Source: Gnetum montanum | Taxonomy: Eukaryota > Streptophyta > Gnetopsida > Gnetales > Gnetaceae | NCBI GenBank assembly: GCA_015680685.1 | Contig: MNCI01021399.1 | Span: forward strand, 709,873 to 773,872 | Reading direction: 5' to 3' | DNA: 64,000 nt | In this document: piece after piece, positions 13,161 to 23,070 of the stretch | Layout: each line of letters starts with the position of its first letter | Numbering within the stretch: the stretch's first letter is position 1 | Made by a program: the position numbers and the translations under genes | Notes under the pieces: generated by a model | Database searches by the model: none | Told to the model about the DNA's origin: nothing | What the model saw: only the letters and a program-made list of their open reading frames with translations

Positions 13161-13284
13161 TGAATTTAACATAGATTCACATAGCCAACCCTCAAGTTTG
13201 TTATACCTTCTTTTCATACTTTTTTTTTAATAAATTGATTTCATAAATTGATTTCAAGGTTTTTGTGGGGTTCTTCAACATTCC

Positions 13285-13510
13285 ATCCCCCTCACTCCTC
13301 CTTTCCTCCTTTCTTAGTTCAAGTGATTAGCTTTCTTAGTTCACTCTTCCTTTCTTAGTTCAAGTGACCTCCTTTCTTAGTTCAAGTGATTAGCTTATTG
13401 TTTGGGACCCCTCACTCCTCCTTTCTTAGTTCAAGTGATTAGCTTATTGTTCAAGTTAGCTTATTGTTCATAGTTCATAGTTCAAGTGATTAGCTTATTG
13501 TTCAAGCGAA
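13285..13510. repeat. Patchwork of short repeats (CTTTCTTAGTTCAAGTGATTAGCTTATTG family)
   Basis: Blocks CTCCTTTCTTAGTTCAAGTG and ATTAGCTTATTGTTCA recur at least five times in varying combinations and spacings. This is typical of repeated slippage or template switching. No coding content. Confidence 0.75.
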
Positions 13511-14509
13511 TGGTATATTAGAAGTTGCCCTTATCACTTATTATTAATATTAATATTAGAACTTACTTCACACCTCATTCTTATTAGAAGTGGCATGAGA
13601 CATTGCACATTGTTATGTTATTAATTCTTAAAAGGTGGAGGCCCAAAGATAAGAAAAGAGTTTAGAAGCAAATTGAATTTCGAGGTTTGTGCTCTTAATA
13701 ATATGCTCTCACCATTTACTTATCCACAATGGTAACATAAGAATCCAAGTCAATTAAGGAAAATACTAAAACTGCCGATCCAATTCAATTATGGGAAACT
13801 ACTAAAAATCAGATATATTGTTAAAGCAGCAAGCGTGGATTCCTTTTTTTACGAGGATACGGGGAAATAATTGAAAACAAAATTTAAAAGAAAATACCTG
13901 AAAACCGCTAAGAAGGGGGAAAATATGTTTCACCCCTATGGATCTTGTCCCCTTGCGTTTTGAATGTTTCCCGGTTTAATTTTAAAACATCTTTCTGATG
14001 CATACACCTCTCCCAGATAACCACAAATAACCAGAGTCATTAAAAGAGGACAATTGCAAGTGCAATTTCAATACTTCCTTACCTGACACAAAAAGGGAAA
14101 AGCAAGAGATATAGGATCTACAAAATCAATGTGCGACTTCATGCACATGCCTATTTCAAACCGCGTTTGAGAGAGTGGACGCACAATGCTTAGAAATTCA
14201 ACATCTATCCAAATTTTCAATACCGACCGCCCTGTCCTGGCAAGGGACGATAGATGATTATTAATTAAATAAAAATTACAACTGGCGCATTGCATTTTAA
14301 CGAGTCAACGATCGGAACTTTTAGAAACCGTAAAGAATTTCAGTTTATTCACTGCAAATCTGCCAAAATATTCCAGACGGAAATGTTGCACAAACTCTGG
14401 ATACGGAAATGTAAAACAGACAAGGAGACACCCTTATTATGGATGTGTATGAACATTCTTTATTCAGGGAGGCAATTCAAGGGTGTGAGAAGCCAAATAT
14501 TCAGAGTTT
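13511..14509. other. Low-copy DNA downstream of ASR
   Basis: No second gene recognised. The part next to the stop codon of ASR is its probable 3' UTR. ORFs on the plus strand across 14290-14760 are antisense readings of the ASR exon. Confidence 0.5.
14344..14464 (-). terminator. ASR poly(A) signal candidates
   Basis: Two AATAAA hexamers on the minus strand, at 14464-14459 (about 46 nt after the stop) and 14349-14344 (about 160 nt after it). Either would give a normal plant 3' UTR. Confidence 0.5.
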
Positions 14510-15540
14510 TTAGTGGTGGTGGTGCTCCTTGTATTCGTGTTTGGCCTCTTTCTTCTCATGGTGTTCATGAATGGCGAATCCTACTCCACCCACAGCAGCA
14601 GCCTCAGAAGCGTGCTCCATCAACTTGTGACGCTGGGCGTGCTCTGGATCTTTCTTCGCCTCGTGCTTTTCGTGCTGCATACATACATTCACGCAAGTTC
14701 ACAAAATGTTCTTGAAATAAGATATCCAGAATGTAAGAGAAGACGATCTGGATGTGGTTATTAGAATTTGAAAACAAAAGGAAAGCTTTTATTAGCAGAG
14801 TGGCAAAATCAAAACACAAAACACCATAACCAAATTGCCCAAACTGCAACACTAGATAATTCATGAACAGGACACCCATGTCGAAGTCTCCGCCTCTTGT
14901 ACAAAAGAATGGGCAAAATTTTAAATTAAGAAAAAGCATAACCAACAACAGAACCAAGCCAATTGTTGAGAGAAAATAATTTAAATTAGAAAAACAGCTT
15001 ATCCAAAAACCAGATCAAGCTTTTAAGGGAAAAGTTGAGCATGAAATGTCTTGCCTAGAACCAACGACAAATCTTGGTTGAAACGCACCCAATGACTCAC
15101 ACATTGGAAACAGATCATAGAACACAACCTATCCCAACTGCCGAACATAAAAAACCAAATAATAAAACAGCATCCAGATCAACGCTGCAAAATCCAAGTG
15201 CACAAGATCAAGAAAAAGCCCAAAACAGAGAATTTTCACCGCTACCAATTCCCACAACCAGAAAGCCAAATTCACTCTCCCAACGTCACTGAAAACTACA
15301 ATTCAGCCTGCAAAACACAGGAGCATCTGAAAATTAAAAGATAAAATAAAAGATGCGTACGAGGGCAAAAGCACCAGCAGCAAGGGCACCGAGCTCGCCC
15401 ATGTGCTGCTCGTGCTTGTGATGCTTCTCCTGCCTCTTGGCAGCCTCTGCTGCTTCTTCTTCGGTGGCGTACACAACCTCCTCCTTCTTCTCATGATGGA
15501 AGATGTTCAGGTGGTGGTGATGCTTCTGCTCCTCAGCCAT
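14510..15540 (-). CDS. ASR: ASR (abscisic acid, stress and ripening) protein, two exons
   Basis: Exon 1 is 15540-15361 (60 codons, ending GAFAL), the intron 15360-14675 (686 bp, donor GTACGC, acceptor ATGCAG), and exon 2 14674-14510 (54 codons plus TAA). The 114-aa product fits the family's usual ~100-140 aa. It has a His-rich N-terminus ([11 protein letters not shown]), an Ala/Glu-rich linker, then the ABA/WDS domain from about residue 36 with [22 protein letters not shown] and [17 protein letters not shown], and ends in four His. The splice joins the domain in frame at phase 0. ASR proteins are small, hydrophilic, often disordered, bind zinc through His residues, and act in nucleus and cytosol as DNA-binding and chaperone-like factors under drought or ABA. 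No stop or frameshift is present, so this looks functional. The start has a purine at -3 and G at +4. It is the only intact host gene I see. Confidence 0.93.
14675..15360 (-). other. ASR: ASR intron
   Basis: GT...AG intron of 686 bp, phase 0, splitting the ABA/WDS domain between GAFAL and HEKHEAKK. A single intron is typical of ASR genes. Reading on past the donor gives VRIFYF and a stop, which supports the splice. Confidence 0.88.
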
Positions 15541-15621
15541 TTCTCCTCACTCTTCGCTCACACAAAAACTGCTTTGGCTCAATAGACAGAAATAAAGTTA
15601 ATCAAATCTGAACTGCGTTGA

Positions 15622-15657
15622 TGAGTATTATCCACAGTGGGGTTTCTGCTATTTATA
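15622..15657 (-). promoter_or_regulatory. ASR: ASR core promoter (TATA box)
   Basis: TATAAATA on the minus strand at 15657-15650, inside CGCTATAAATAG. A start site about 25-30 bp downstream (near 15625) would leave a 5' UTR of roughly 85 nt before ATG 15540. The transcription start itself is inferred. Confidence 0.7.
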
Positions 15658-15697
15658 GCGATAATAGGGTTCTTCGCGTTTGTAAGAAATGCGTGGA

Positions 15698-15764
15698 ACG
15701 CGTCCTGAGCTGCGCTGTTCGGAGAAGCCAGCTCATTTCCAGTAACAGCGACAGCAATACGCGG
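15698..15764 (-). promoter_or_regulatory. CGCG boxes upstream of ASR TATA
   Basis: ACGCGT at 15698-15703 and ACGCGG at 15759-15764 match the vCGCGb pattern bound by CAMTA calcium/calmodulin transcription factors. The first also resembles the core of ABA coupling element CE3. No perfect ACGTG ABRE was seen in this proximal stretch. Short motifs like these can occur by chance. Confidence 0.3.
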
Positions 15765-15828
15765 AGAGAGATATAATGCATTTTATGGTATCGGATCCGT
15801 CAAAACAGGATCGAAGAGCAGCTGCTTC

Positions 15829-16450
15829 CATTACAAAATCCGTTGATCACGGACGCTGTCCCGCTCGTTTCCTTGTTTTTTTACTGATCAAGTTGTCTCC
15901 CAATTTAGCGCATCCTTTATTTCCGGTTCATGTTCGTGATTCCGGCCCCTGTGCAGATACCTTTGAGAGAATTAATAAATAATATCATTGAGAGAATTAA
16001 TAAATAATATTATGCCTTTTCTACATGGGAGGAAGAACCATCAAATTTCCTAATATGTCTCATTTAGCGCATCCTTTATTTGCGGTTCATGTTGGGGCCT
16101 GTGCAGATACCTCTAAGAGAATTAATAAATAATATCATGCCTTTTCTACATGGGAGGAAGAACCATCAAACTTCTTAGCAACACTGTTGATAAAAACATG
16201 TAAAATATTGAATACAAAAGCAGTTCAGCTTTAGTTTTATTGGAATAACTTGCAACGATGTTGCTCCAGAATCCTTTGGAATGGTTGCTCTTGGGCTGAA
16301 TGGTGTTGATGTGGAACAATTTGATGGATGGTATTGTTGGATTTTTCTTTTTCCTTATGAATGGGTGGTATTGTTTGCTTTTTCTTTTTCTTTATGAATG
16401 GATGGTATTGTCAGAATTTTCTTTTTCTTTATGAATGATGCGCTGATTAT
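15829..16450 (+). repeat. Two diverged partial copies of the 948-bp unit
   Basis: 15829-16060 and 16061-16450 both match the array unit. Shared landmarks are GATCAAGTTGTCTCCC, TGTGCAGATACCT, TTTTCTACATGGGAGGAAGA, then in the second copy TGGTTGCTCTTGGGCTGAAT and TTTCTTTATGAATGATG. They differ by substitutions and gaps, so they are older than the array. They form the distal upstream region of ASR. Confidence 0.8.
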
Positions 16451-17746
16451 CATTCCTGAAACAAATGTTTTTAAAAGCATTTGGAAGGCTTGGCAAGTCT
16501 TACATTCTCATGTGAATTGAAGTAATGTTCATATCAATCTTACTCTCTTTTCTAAGATTTGCCCTTGGTGGCTGCCCCTATCGCCTGCCCCTCTAGCCAC
16601 CTCAAATGCCAGGACAGCCACCATTTGGTTTCAAAAAGGAGTTGTTTCACTTAGATGTCTTCGTCTCACCAATTAGTGGATTACTTGGGATATGTTTGAA
16701 AACTTATATGGGGCTTCCAGATCTATGCACCATTGCCTTGACAGACTTTATCACTTCATTCATCACTACTTGCATTTGGATGCTTCGGTTCTTAGTCTCT
16801 TCCATGGTCTTCAGTGGATTAATGGATCAAACCTTCTACCCTATAAACCACATGTGCCCTTTCAATTGTTGCATGATTCCTCTATAATTGTTAATCGTTG
16901 CAATAGAGCATGCACAAAGATGAGTCTGAATAGTTTTGGCTCTCTTTCTTCTCATGAGTTTGGAGCCTTCCGACTCTTCCAAAAATTAAACAATTTCTTG
17001 GGTGCCTCCTTCATCAAGGCCTACCTATTGGCAAACGTCGTGAATACCTTGGGATTCCAAACCCTAATTGCCCTCTCTGTGGAGGTCCTGATAAATTTGT
17101 CCACATTTTTTGGCATTGCCCCTTCGCTCAGTCTTCATGGGAGTGAGTTTTTAAAGTTTTCCCTTTGTGCAAGTTTTCCCACAAGGATATTTTGTTCGGC
17201 CTTCTGGCCACCCCCTCTGTTGACCTTCAGTATCTTTGGGAAGTTATTAGGCCCCTTGTCCTTTACCATATATGGATGCGCAGATGCACTACTCTTTTCC
17301 ACAATACTAATTCATCTAACTCTAACCATTTAACTATTATGGAAAAATTTCAAATTCTTCGCCTTGTGCATTTTCAAATTATATCTCACACTTCTAAGTT
17401 AAAGTTGAATACTAATTAGTTGTTTTATTGTTTGCAGCCTTGGAGTAGATACACCGATTCGTGCACTCTCCCCCATCTCGATCTACTACATCGGAGTATC
17501 TCATCATAATTTTGAGCATTTTTAGCTCTCTATCGTTCCCCTTGGTCTTATTAACTCGTAGTTCTTATTGATCCTAGCATGAGGTTGCTCTTTGGAATGT
17601 ACTCTCACACCCTGTGAAGGATTATGTATCACAATGTTTTCCTTCAACACCTGCATTTGTCATTGTTCTTGTCCCTATTTAACCATCAATATGTTCAGAT
17701 GTTGATCATGTACTTAATCTCATTTAATTAATAAAATTCTCTTTTT
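16451..17746 (+). pseudogene. LINE fragment, RT C-terminal zinc-binding end and 3' tail
   Basis: The plus-strand reading after 16600 has stops and frameshifts. At 17069-17119 it keeps a zinc-binding pattern (C-P-L-C, then H-I-F-W-H-C), as in the zf-RVT region ending plant L1-type LINE ORF2. It continues with SSWEWVFKVFPLCKFSHKD and YHIWMRRCTTLFHN. The tail runs to a TTAATTAATAAAATTC stretch just before 17747, like a LINE 3' UTR. RT and endonuclease are missing (5' truncation, usual for LINEs). It interrupts the ASR-side copy of the 948-bp repeat. Confidence 0.65.
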
Positions 17747-17747
17747 N
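17747..17747. other. Undetermined base (N) at array edge
   Basis: A single n separates the LINE tail from the first base of the tandem array. It may mark an assembly join. Confidence 0.95.
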
Positions 17748-20700
17748 TGGTTGCTCTTGGGCTGAATGGTGTTGATGTGGAACAATTTGATGGATGGTAT
17801 TGTCCGATTTTTCTTTTTCGTTATGAATGGATTGTATTGTCTGCTTTTTCTTTTTCTTTATGAATGGATGGTCTTGTTTGATTTTTCTTTTTCTTTATGA
17901 ATGATGGGCTTATTCTGGCCTGATTTAGTTAGTTGGATGATGGTGCTTTTGGAACGTTGCCAAGCATTAGTGATAACAATAGACTTAATTGTCATGTCAA
18001 ATTGTCATGTCAAAGTGATTGCGGTCTAAGTAATTGATTTTATTGTTGGACGCTTGAATTCTCGTTATGTCTTCTCCATTAATCATTTCTAAACTTTACA
18101 TTAATTTTTTTTTTGACCATTTGTTCAATAAAAGAAAGAAGTTGAAGATGGTTGGTAGCGCAACAGCTACCCACATACTATGGTAGATATAATCCACAAA
18201 GGCCCTTCATTAGAAAATCTATGGATCACGGCGTAAATTATTAAATAAATCAATCGGAAGGTTGTGTTGGTCCAAAAGCTATCTCTCTCGTTTCTTTGTT
18301 TTTTTTTTTGCAACCACATTCTCGTCCACAAAAACACGTAGATGCAACAGCACGACCATGTTACAGCTCTTCGATGTACATCTCAGTTGGGATCGGTTCG
18401 TTTTGACACTATTACAGATCAAGTTGTCTCCCCATTTACCGTATCCTTTATTTGTGGTTCATGTTCGCGATTCCGCCCCTGTGCAGATACCTTTGAGAGC
18501 ATTAATAAGTAATATCATGCCTTTTCTACATGGGAGGAAGAACCATCAAACTTCCTAGCAACACTCCATTTTCTTGGTTGACCATGGCTAAAAACATGTA
18601 AAATATTGAATACAAAAGCAGTTTAGCTTTAGTTTTATTGGAAAAACCTGCGGCGATGTTGCTGGAGTTTAGGTTCGGTACTAAATCCTTTGGAATGGTT
18701 GCTCTTGGGCTGAATGGTGTTGATGTGGAACAATTTGATGGATGGTATTGTCCGATTTTTCTTTTTCGTTATGAATGGATTGTATTGTCTGCTTTTTCTT
18801 TTTCTTTATGAATGGATGGTCTTGTTTGATTTTTCTTTTTCTTTATGAATGATGGGCTTATTCTGGCCTGATTTAGTTAGTTGGATGATGGTGCTTTTGG
18901 AACGTTGCCAAGCATTAGTGATAACAATAGACTTAATTGTCATGTCAAATTGTCATGTCAAAGTGATTGCGGTCTAAGTAATTGATTTTATTGTTGGACG
19001 CTTGAATTCTCGTTATGTCTTCTCCATTAATCATTTCTAAACTTTACATTAATTTTTTTTTTGACCATTTGTTCAATAAAAGAAAGAAGTTGAAGATGGT
19101 TGGTAGCGCAACAGCTACCCACATACTATGGTAGATATAATCCACAAAGGCCCTTCATTAGAAAATCTATGGATCACGGCGTAAATTATTAAATAAATCA
19201 ATCGGAAGGTTGTGTTGGTCCAAAAGCTATCTCTCTCGTTTCTTTGTTTTTTTTTTTGCAACCACATTCTCGTCCACAAAAACACGTAGATGCAACAGCA
19301 CGACCATGTTACAGCTCTTCGATGTACATCTCAGTTGGGATCGGTTCGTTTTGACACTATTACAGATCAAGTTGTCTCCCCATTTACCGTATCCTTTATT
19401 TGTGGTTCATGTTCGCGATTCCGCCCCTGTGCAGATACCTTTGAGAGCATTAATAAGTAATATCATGCCTTTTCTACATGGGAGGAAGAACCATCAAACT
19501 TCCTAGCAACACTCCATTTTCTTGGTTGACCATGGCTAAAAACATGTAAAATATTGAATACAAAAGCAGTTTAGCTTTAGTTTTATTGGAAAAACCTGCG
19601 GCGATGTTGCTGGAGTTTAGGTTCGGTACTAAATCCTTTGGAATGGTTGCTCTTGGGCTGAATGGTGTTGATGTGGAACAATTTGATGGATGGTATTGTC
19701 CGATTTTTCTTTTTCGTTATGAATGGATTGTATTGTCTGCTTTTTCTTTTTCTTTATGAATGGATGGTCTTGTTTGATTTTTCTTTTTCTTTATGAATGA
19801 TGGGCTTATTCTGGCCTGATTTAGTTAGTTGGATGATGGTGCTTTTGGAACGTTGCCAAGCATTAGTGATAACAATAGACTTAATTGTCATGTCAAATTG
19901 TCATGTCAAAGTGATTGCGGTCTAAGTAATTGATTTTATTGTTGGACGCTTGAATTCTCGTTATGTCTTCTCCATTAATCATTTCTAAACTTTACATTAA
20001 TTTTTTTTTTGACCATTTGTTCAATAAAAGAAAGAAGTTGAAGATGGTTGGTAGCGCAACAGCTACCCACATACTATGGTAGATATAATCCACAAAGGCC
20101 CTTCATTAGAAAATCTATGGATCACGGCGTAAATTATTAAATAAATCAATCGGAAGGTTGTGTTGGTCCAAAAGCTATCTCTCTCGTTTCTTTGTTTTTT
20201 TTTTTGCAACCACATTCTCGTCCACAAAAACACGTAGATGCAACAGCACGACCATGTTACAGCTCTTCGATGTACATCTCAGTTGGGATCGGTTCGTTTT
20301 GACACTATTACAGATCAAGTTGTCTCCCCATTTACCGTATCCTTTATTTGTGGTTCATGTTCGCGATTCCGCCCCTGTGCAGATACCTTTGAGAGCATTA
20401 ATAAGTAATATCATGCCTTTTCTACATGGGAGGAAGAACCATCAAACTTCCTAGCAACACTCCATTTTCTTGGTTGACCATGGCTAAAAACATGTAAAAT
20501 ATTGAATACAAAAGCAGTTTAGCTTTAGTTTTATTGGAAAAACCTGCGGCGATGTTGCTGGAGTTTAGGTTCGGTACTAAATCCTTTGGAATGGTTGCTC
20601 TTGGGCTGAATGGTGTTGATGTGGAACAATTTGATGGATGGTATTGTCCGATTTTTCTTTTTCGTTATGAATGGATTGTATTGTCTGCTTTTTCTTTTTC

Positions 20701-22953
20701 TTTATGAATGGATGGTCTTGTTTGATTTTTCTTTTTCTTTATGAATGATGGGCTTATTCTGGCCTGATTTAGTTAGTTGGATGATGGTGCTTTTGGAACG
20801 TTGCCAAGCATTAGTGATAACAATAGACTTAATTGTCATGTCAAATTGTCATGTCAAAGTGATTGCGGTCTAAGTAATTGATTTTATTGTTGGACGCTTG
20901 AATTCTCGTTATGTCTTCTCCATTAATCATTTCTAAACTTTACATTAATTTTTTTTTTGACCATTTGTTCAATAAAAGAAAGAAGTTGAAGATGGTTGGT
21001 AGCGCAACAGCTACCCACATACTATGGTAGATATAATCCACAAAGGCCCTTCATTAGAAAATCTATGGATCACGGCGTAAATTATTAAATAAATCAATCG
21101 GAAGGTTGTGTTGGTCCAAAAGCTATCTCTCTCGTTTCTTTGTTTTTTTTTTTGCAACCACATTCTCGTCCACAAAAACACGTAGATGCAACAGCACGAC
21201 CATGTTACAGCTCTTCGATGTACATCTCAGTTGGGATCGGTTCGTTTTGACACTATTACAGATCAAGTTGTCTCCCCATTTACCGTATCCTTTATTTGTG
21301 GTTCATGTTCGCGATTCCGCCCCTGTGCAGATACCTTTGAGAGCATTAATAAGTAATATCATGCCTTTTCTACATGGGAGGAAGAACCATCAAACTTCCT
21401 AGCAACACTCCATTTTCTTGGTTGACCATGGCTAAAAACATGTAAAATATTGAATACAAAAGCAGTTTAGCTTTAGTTTTATTGGAAAAACCTGCGGCGA
21501 TGTTGCTGGAGTTTAGGTTCGGTACTAAATCCTTTGGAATGGTTGCTCTTGGGCTGAATGGTGTTGATGTGGAACAATTTGATGGATGGTATTGTCCGAT
21601 TTTTCTTTTTCGTTATGAATGGATTGTATTGTCTGCTTTTTCTTTTTCTTTATGAATGGATGGTCTTGTTTGATTTTTCTTTTTCTTTATGAATGATGGG
21701 CTTATTCTGGCCTGATTTAGTTAGTTGGATGATGGTGCTTTTGGAACGTTGCCAAGCATTAGTGATAACAATAGACTTAATTGTCATGTCAAATTGTCAT
21801 GTCAAAGTGATTGCGGTCTAAGTAATTGATTTTATTGTTGGACGCTTGAATTCTCGTTATGTCTTCTCCATTAATCATTTCTAAACTTTACATTAATTTT
21901 TTTTTTGACCATTTGTTCAATAAAAGAAAGAAGTTGAAGATGGTTGGTAGCGCAACAGCTACCCACATACTATGGTAGATATAATCCACAAAGGCCCTTC
22001 ATTAGAAAATCTATGGATCACGGCGTAAATTATTAAATAAATCAATCGGAAGGTTGTGTTGGTCCAAAAGCTATCTCTCTCGTTTCTTTGTTTTTTTTTT
22101 TGCAACCACATTCTCGTCCACAAAAACACGTAGATGCAACAGCACGACCATGTTACAGCTCTTCGATGTACATCTCAGTTGGGATCGGTTCGTTTTGACA
22201 CTATTACAGATCAAGTTGTCTCCCCATTTACCGTATCCTTTATTTGTGGTTCATGTTCGCGATTCCGCCCCTGTGCAGATACCTTTGAGAGCATTAATAA
22301 GTAATATCATGCCTTTTCTACATGGGAGGAAGAACCATCAAACTTCCTAGCAACACTCCATTTTCTTGGTTGACCATGGCTAAAAACATGTAAAATATTG
22401 AATACAAAAGCAGTTTAGCTTTAGTTTTATTGGAAAAACCTGCGGCGATGTTGCTGGAGTTTAGGTTCGGTACTAAATCCTTTGGAATGGTTGCTCTTGG
22501 GCTGAATGGTGTTGATGTGGAACAATTTGATGGATGGTATTGTCCGATTTTTCTTTTTCGTTATGAATGGATTGTATTGTCTGCTTTTTCTTTTTCTTTA
22601 TGAATGGATGGTCTTGTTTGATTTTTCTTTTTCTTTATGAATGATGGGCTTATTCTGGCCTGATTTAGTTAGTTGGATGATGGTGCTTTTGGAACGTTGC
22701 CAAGCATTAGTGATAACAATAGACTTAATTGTCATGTCAAAGTGATTGCGGTCTAAGTAATCGATTTTATTGTTGGACACTTGAATTCTCGTTATGTCTT
22801 CTCCATTAGGTTTGGTCATAACATACTAGTCATTTCTAAACTTTACATTATTTTTATTTGGACCATTTGTTCAAAGTAAAAGAAAGAAGTTGAAGACAGT
22901 TGGTAGCACAACCCCTACCCACATACTATGGTATATGTAATCCACAAAGGCCC
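17748..22953 (+). repeat. Tandem array, five exact 948-bp copies plus partial sixth
   Basis: Copies start at 17748, 18696, 19644, 20592 and 21540, and the partial one at 22488. The first five show no difference I could find, including homopolymer T runs. The sixth is identical to about 22735, then lacks a 13-bp internal duplication (TGTCATGTCAAAT), has several substitutions and one short insertion, and ends near 22953. Each unit can encode a 98-aa plus-strand ORF (first at 18262) with Ser/Thr and aromatic runs and no known domain; only its middle (IKLSP...HVRDS) is also readable in the ASR-side copy. I do not regard it as a proven gene. Confidence 0.93.
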
Positions 22954-22979
22954 TACTACAAGGGTACTCAACTATTGCC

Positions 22980-23070
22980 ATACTTGGAAGCACAGGCAAG
23001 AATCAAATCCACAATCTTCCAATTGAGAGATGAATGTCATGATCACTTGCCTTCCACCCTAGGGTGTGAC
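22980..23070 (-). repeat. SINE-like piece with tRNA-type Pol III boxes
   Basis: Minus strand carries a degenerate B box (GATTTGATTCT, within 23010-22999), preceded by CTCTCAATTGGAAG, which resembles a tRNA anticodon-arm region. Mismatches to the B box are transitions. Extent and family are unknown; weak call. Confidence 0.35.

Noticed and set aside
14290-14764. Plus-strand ORFs of 141 and 83 aa over the ASR exon
   Set aside because: They are antisense shadows of the high-GC ASR exon 2; the minus-strand reading has a clear family match and splice site.
15403-15585. Plus-strand Leu-rich 60-aa ORF
   Set aside because: Antisense shadow of ASR exon 1 (His and Glu codons read backwards give Val and Leu).
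18262-18558. 98-aa ORF repeated five times as a tandem gene family
   Set aside because: Identity only reflects identical DNA. No domain, no start context or promoter evidence, and the older copy near 15.8 kb breaks the frame.
17748-22953. CRISPR-like or centromeric satellite array
   Set aside because: Plant DNA, 948-bp unit, no spacers, only six copies and unit relatives beside a gene.
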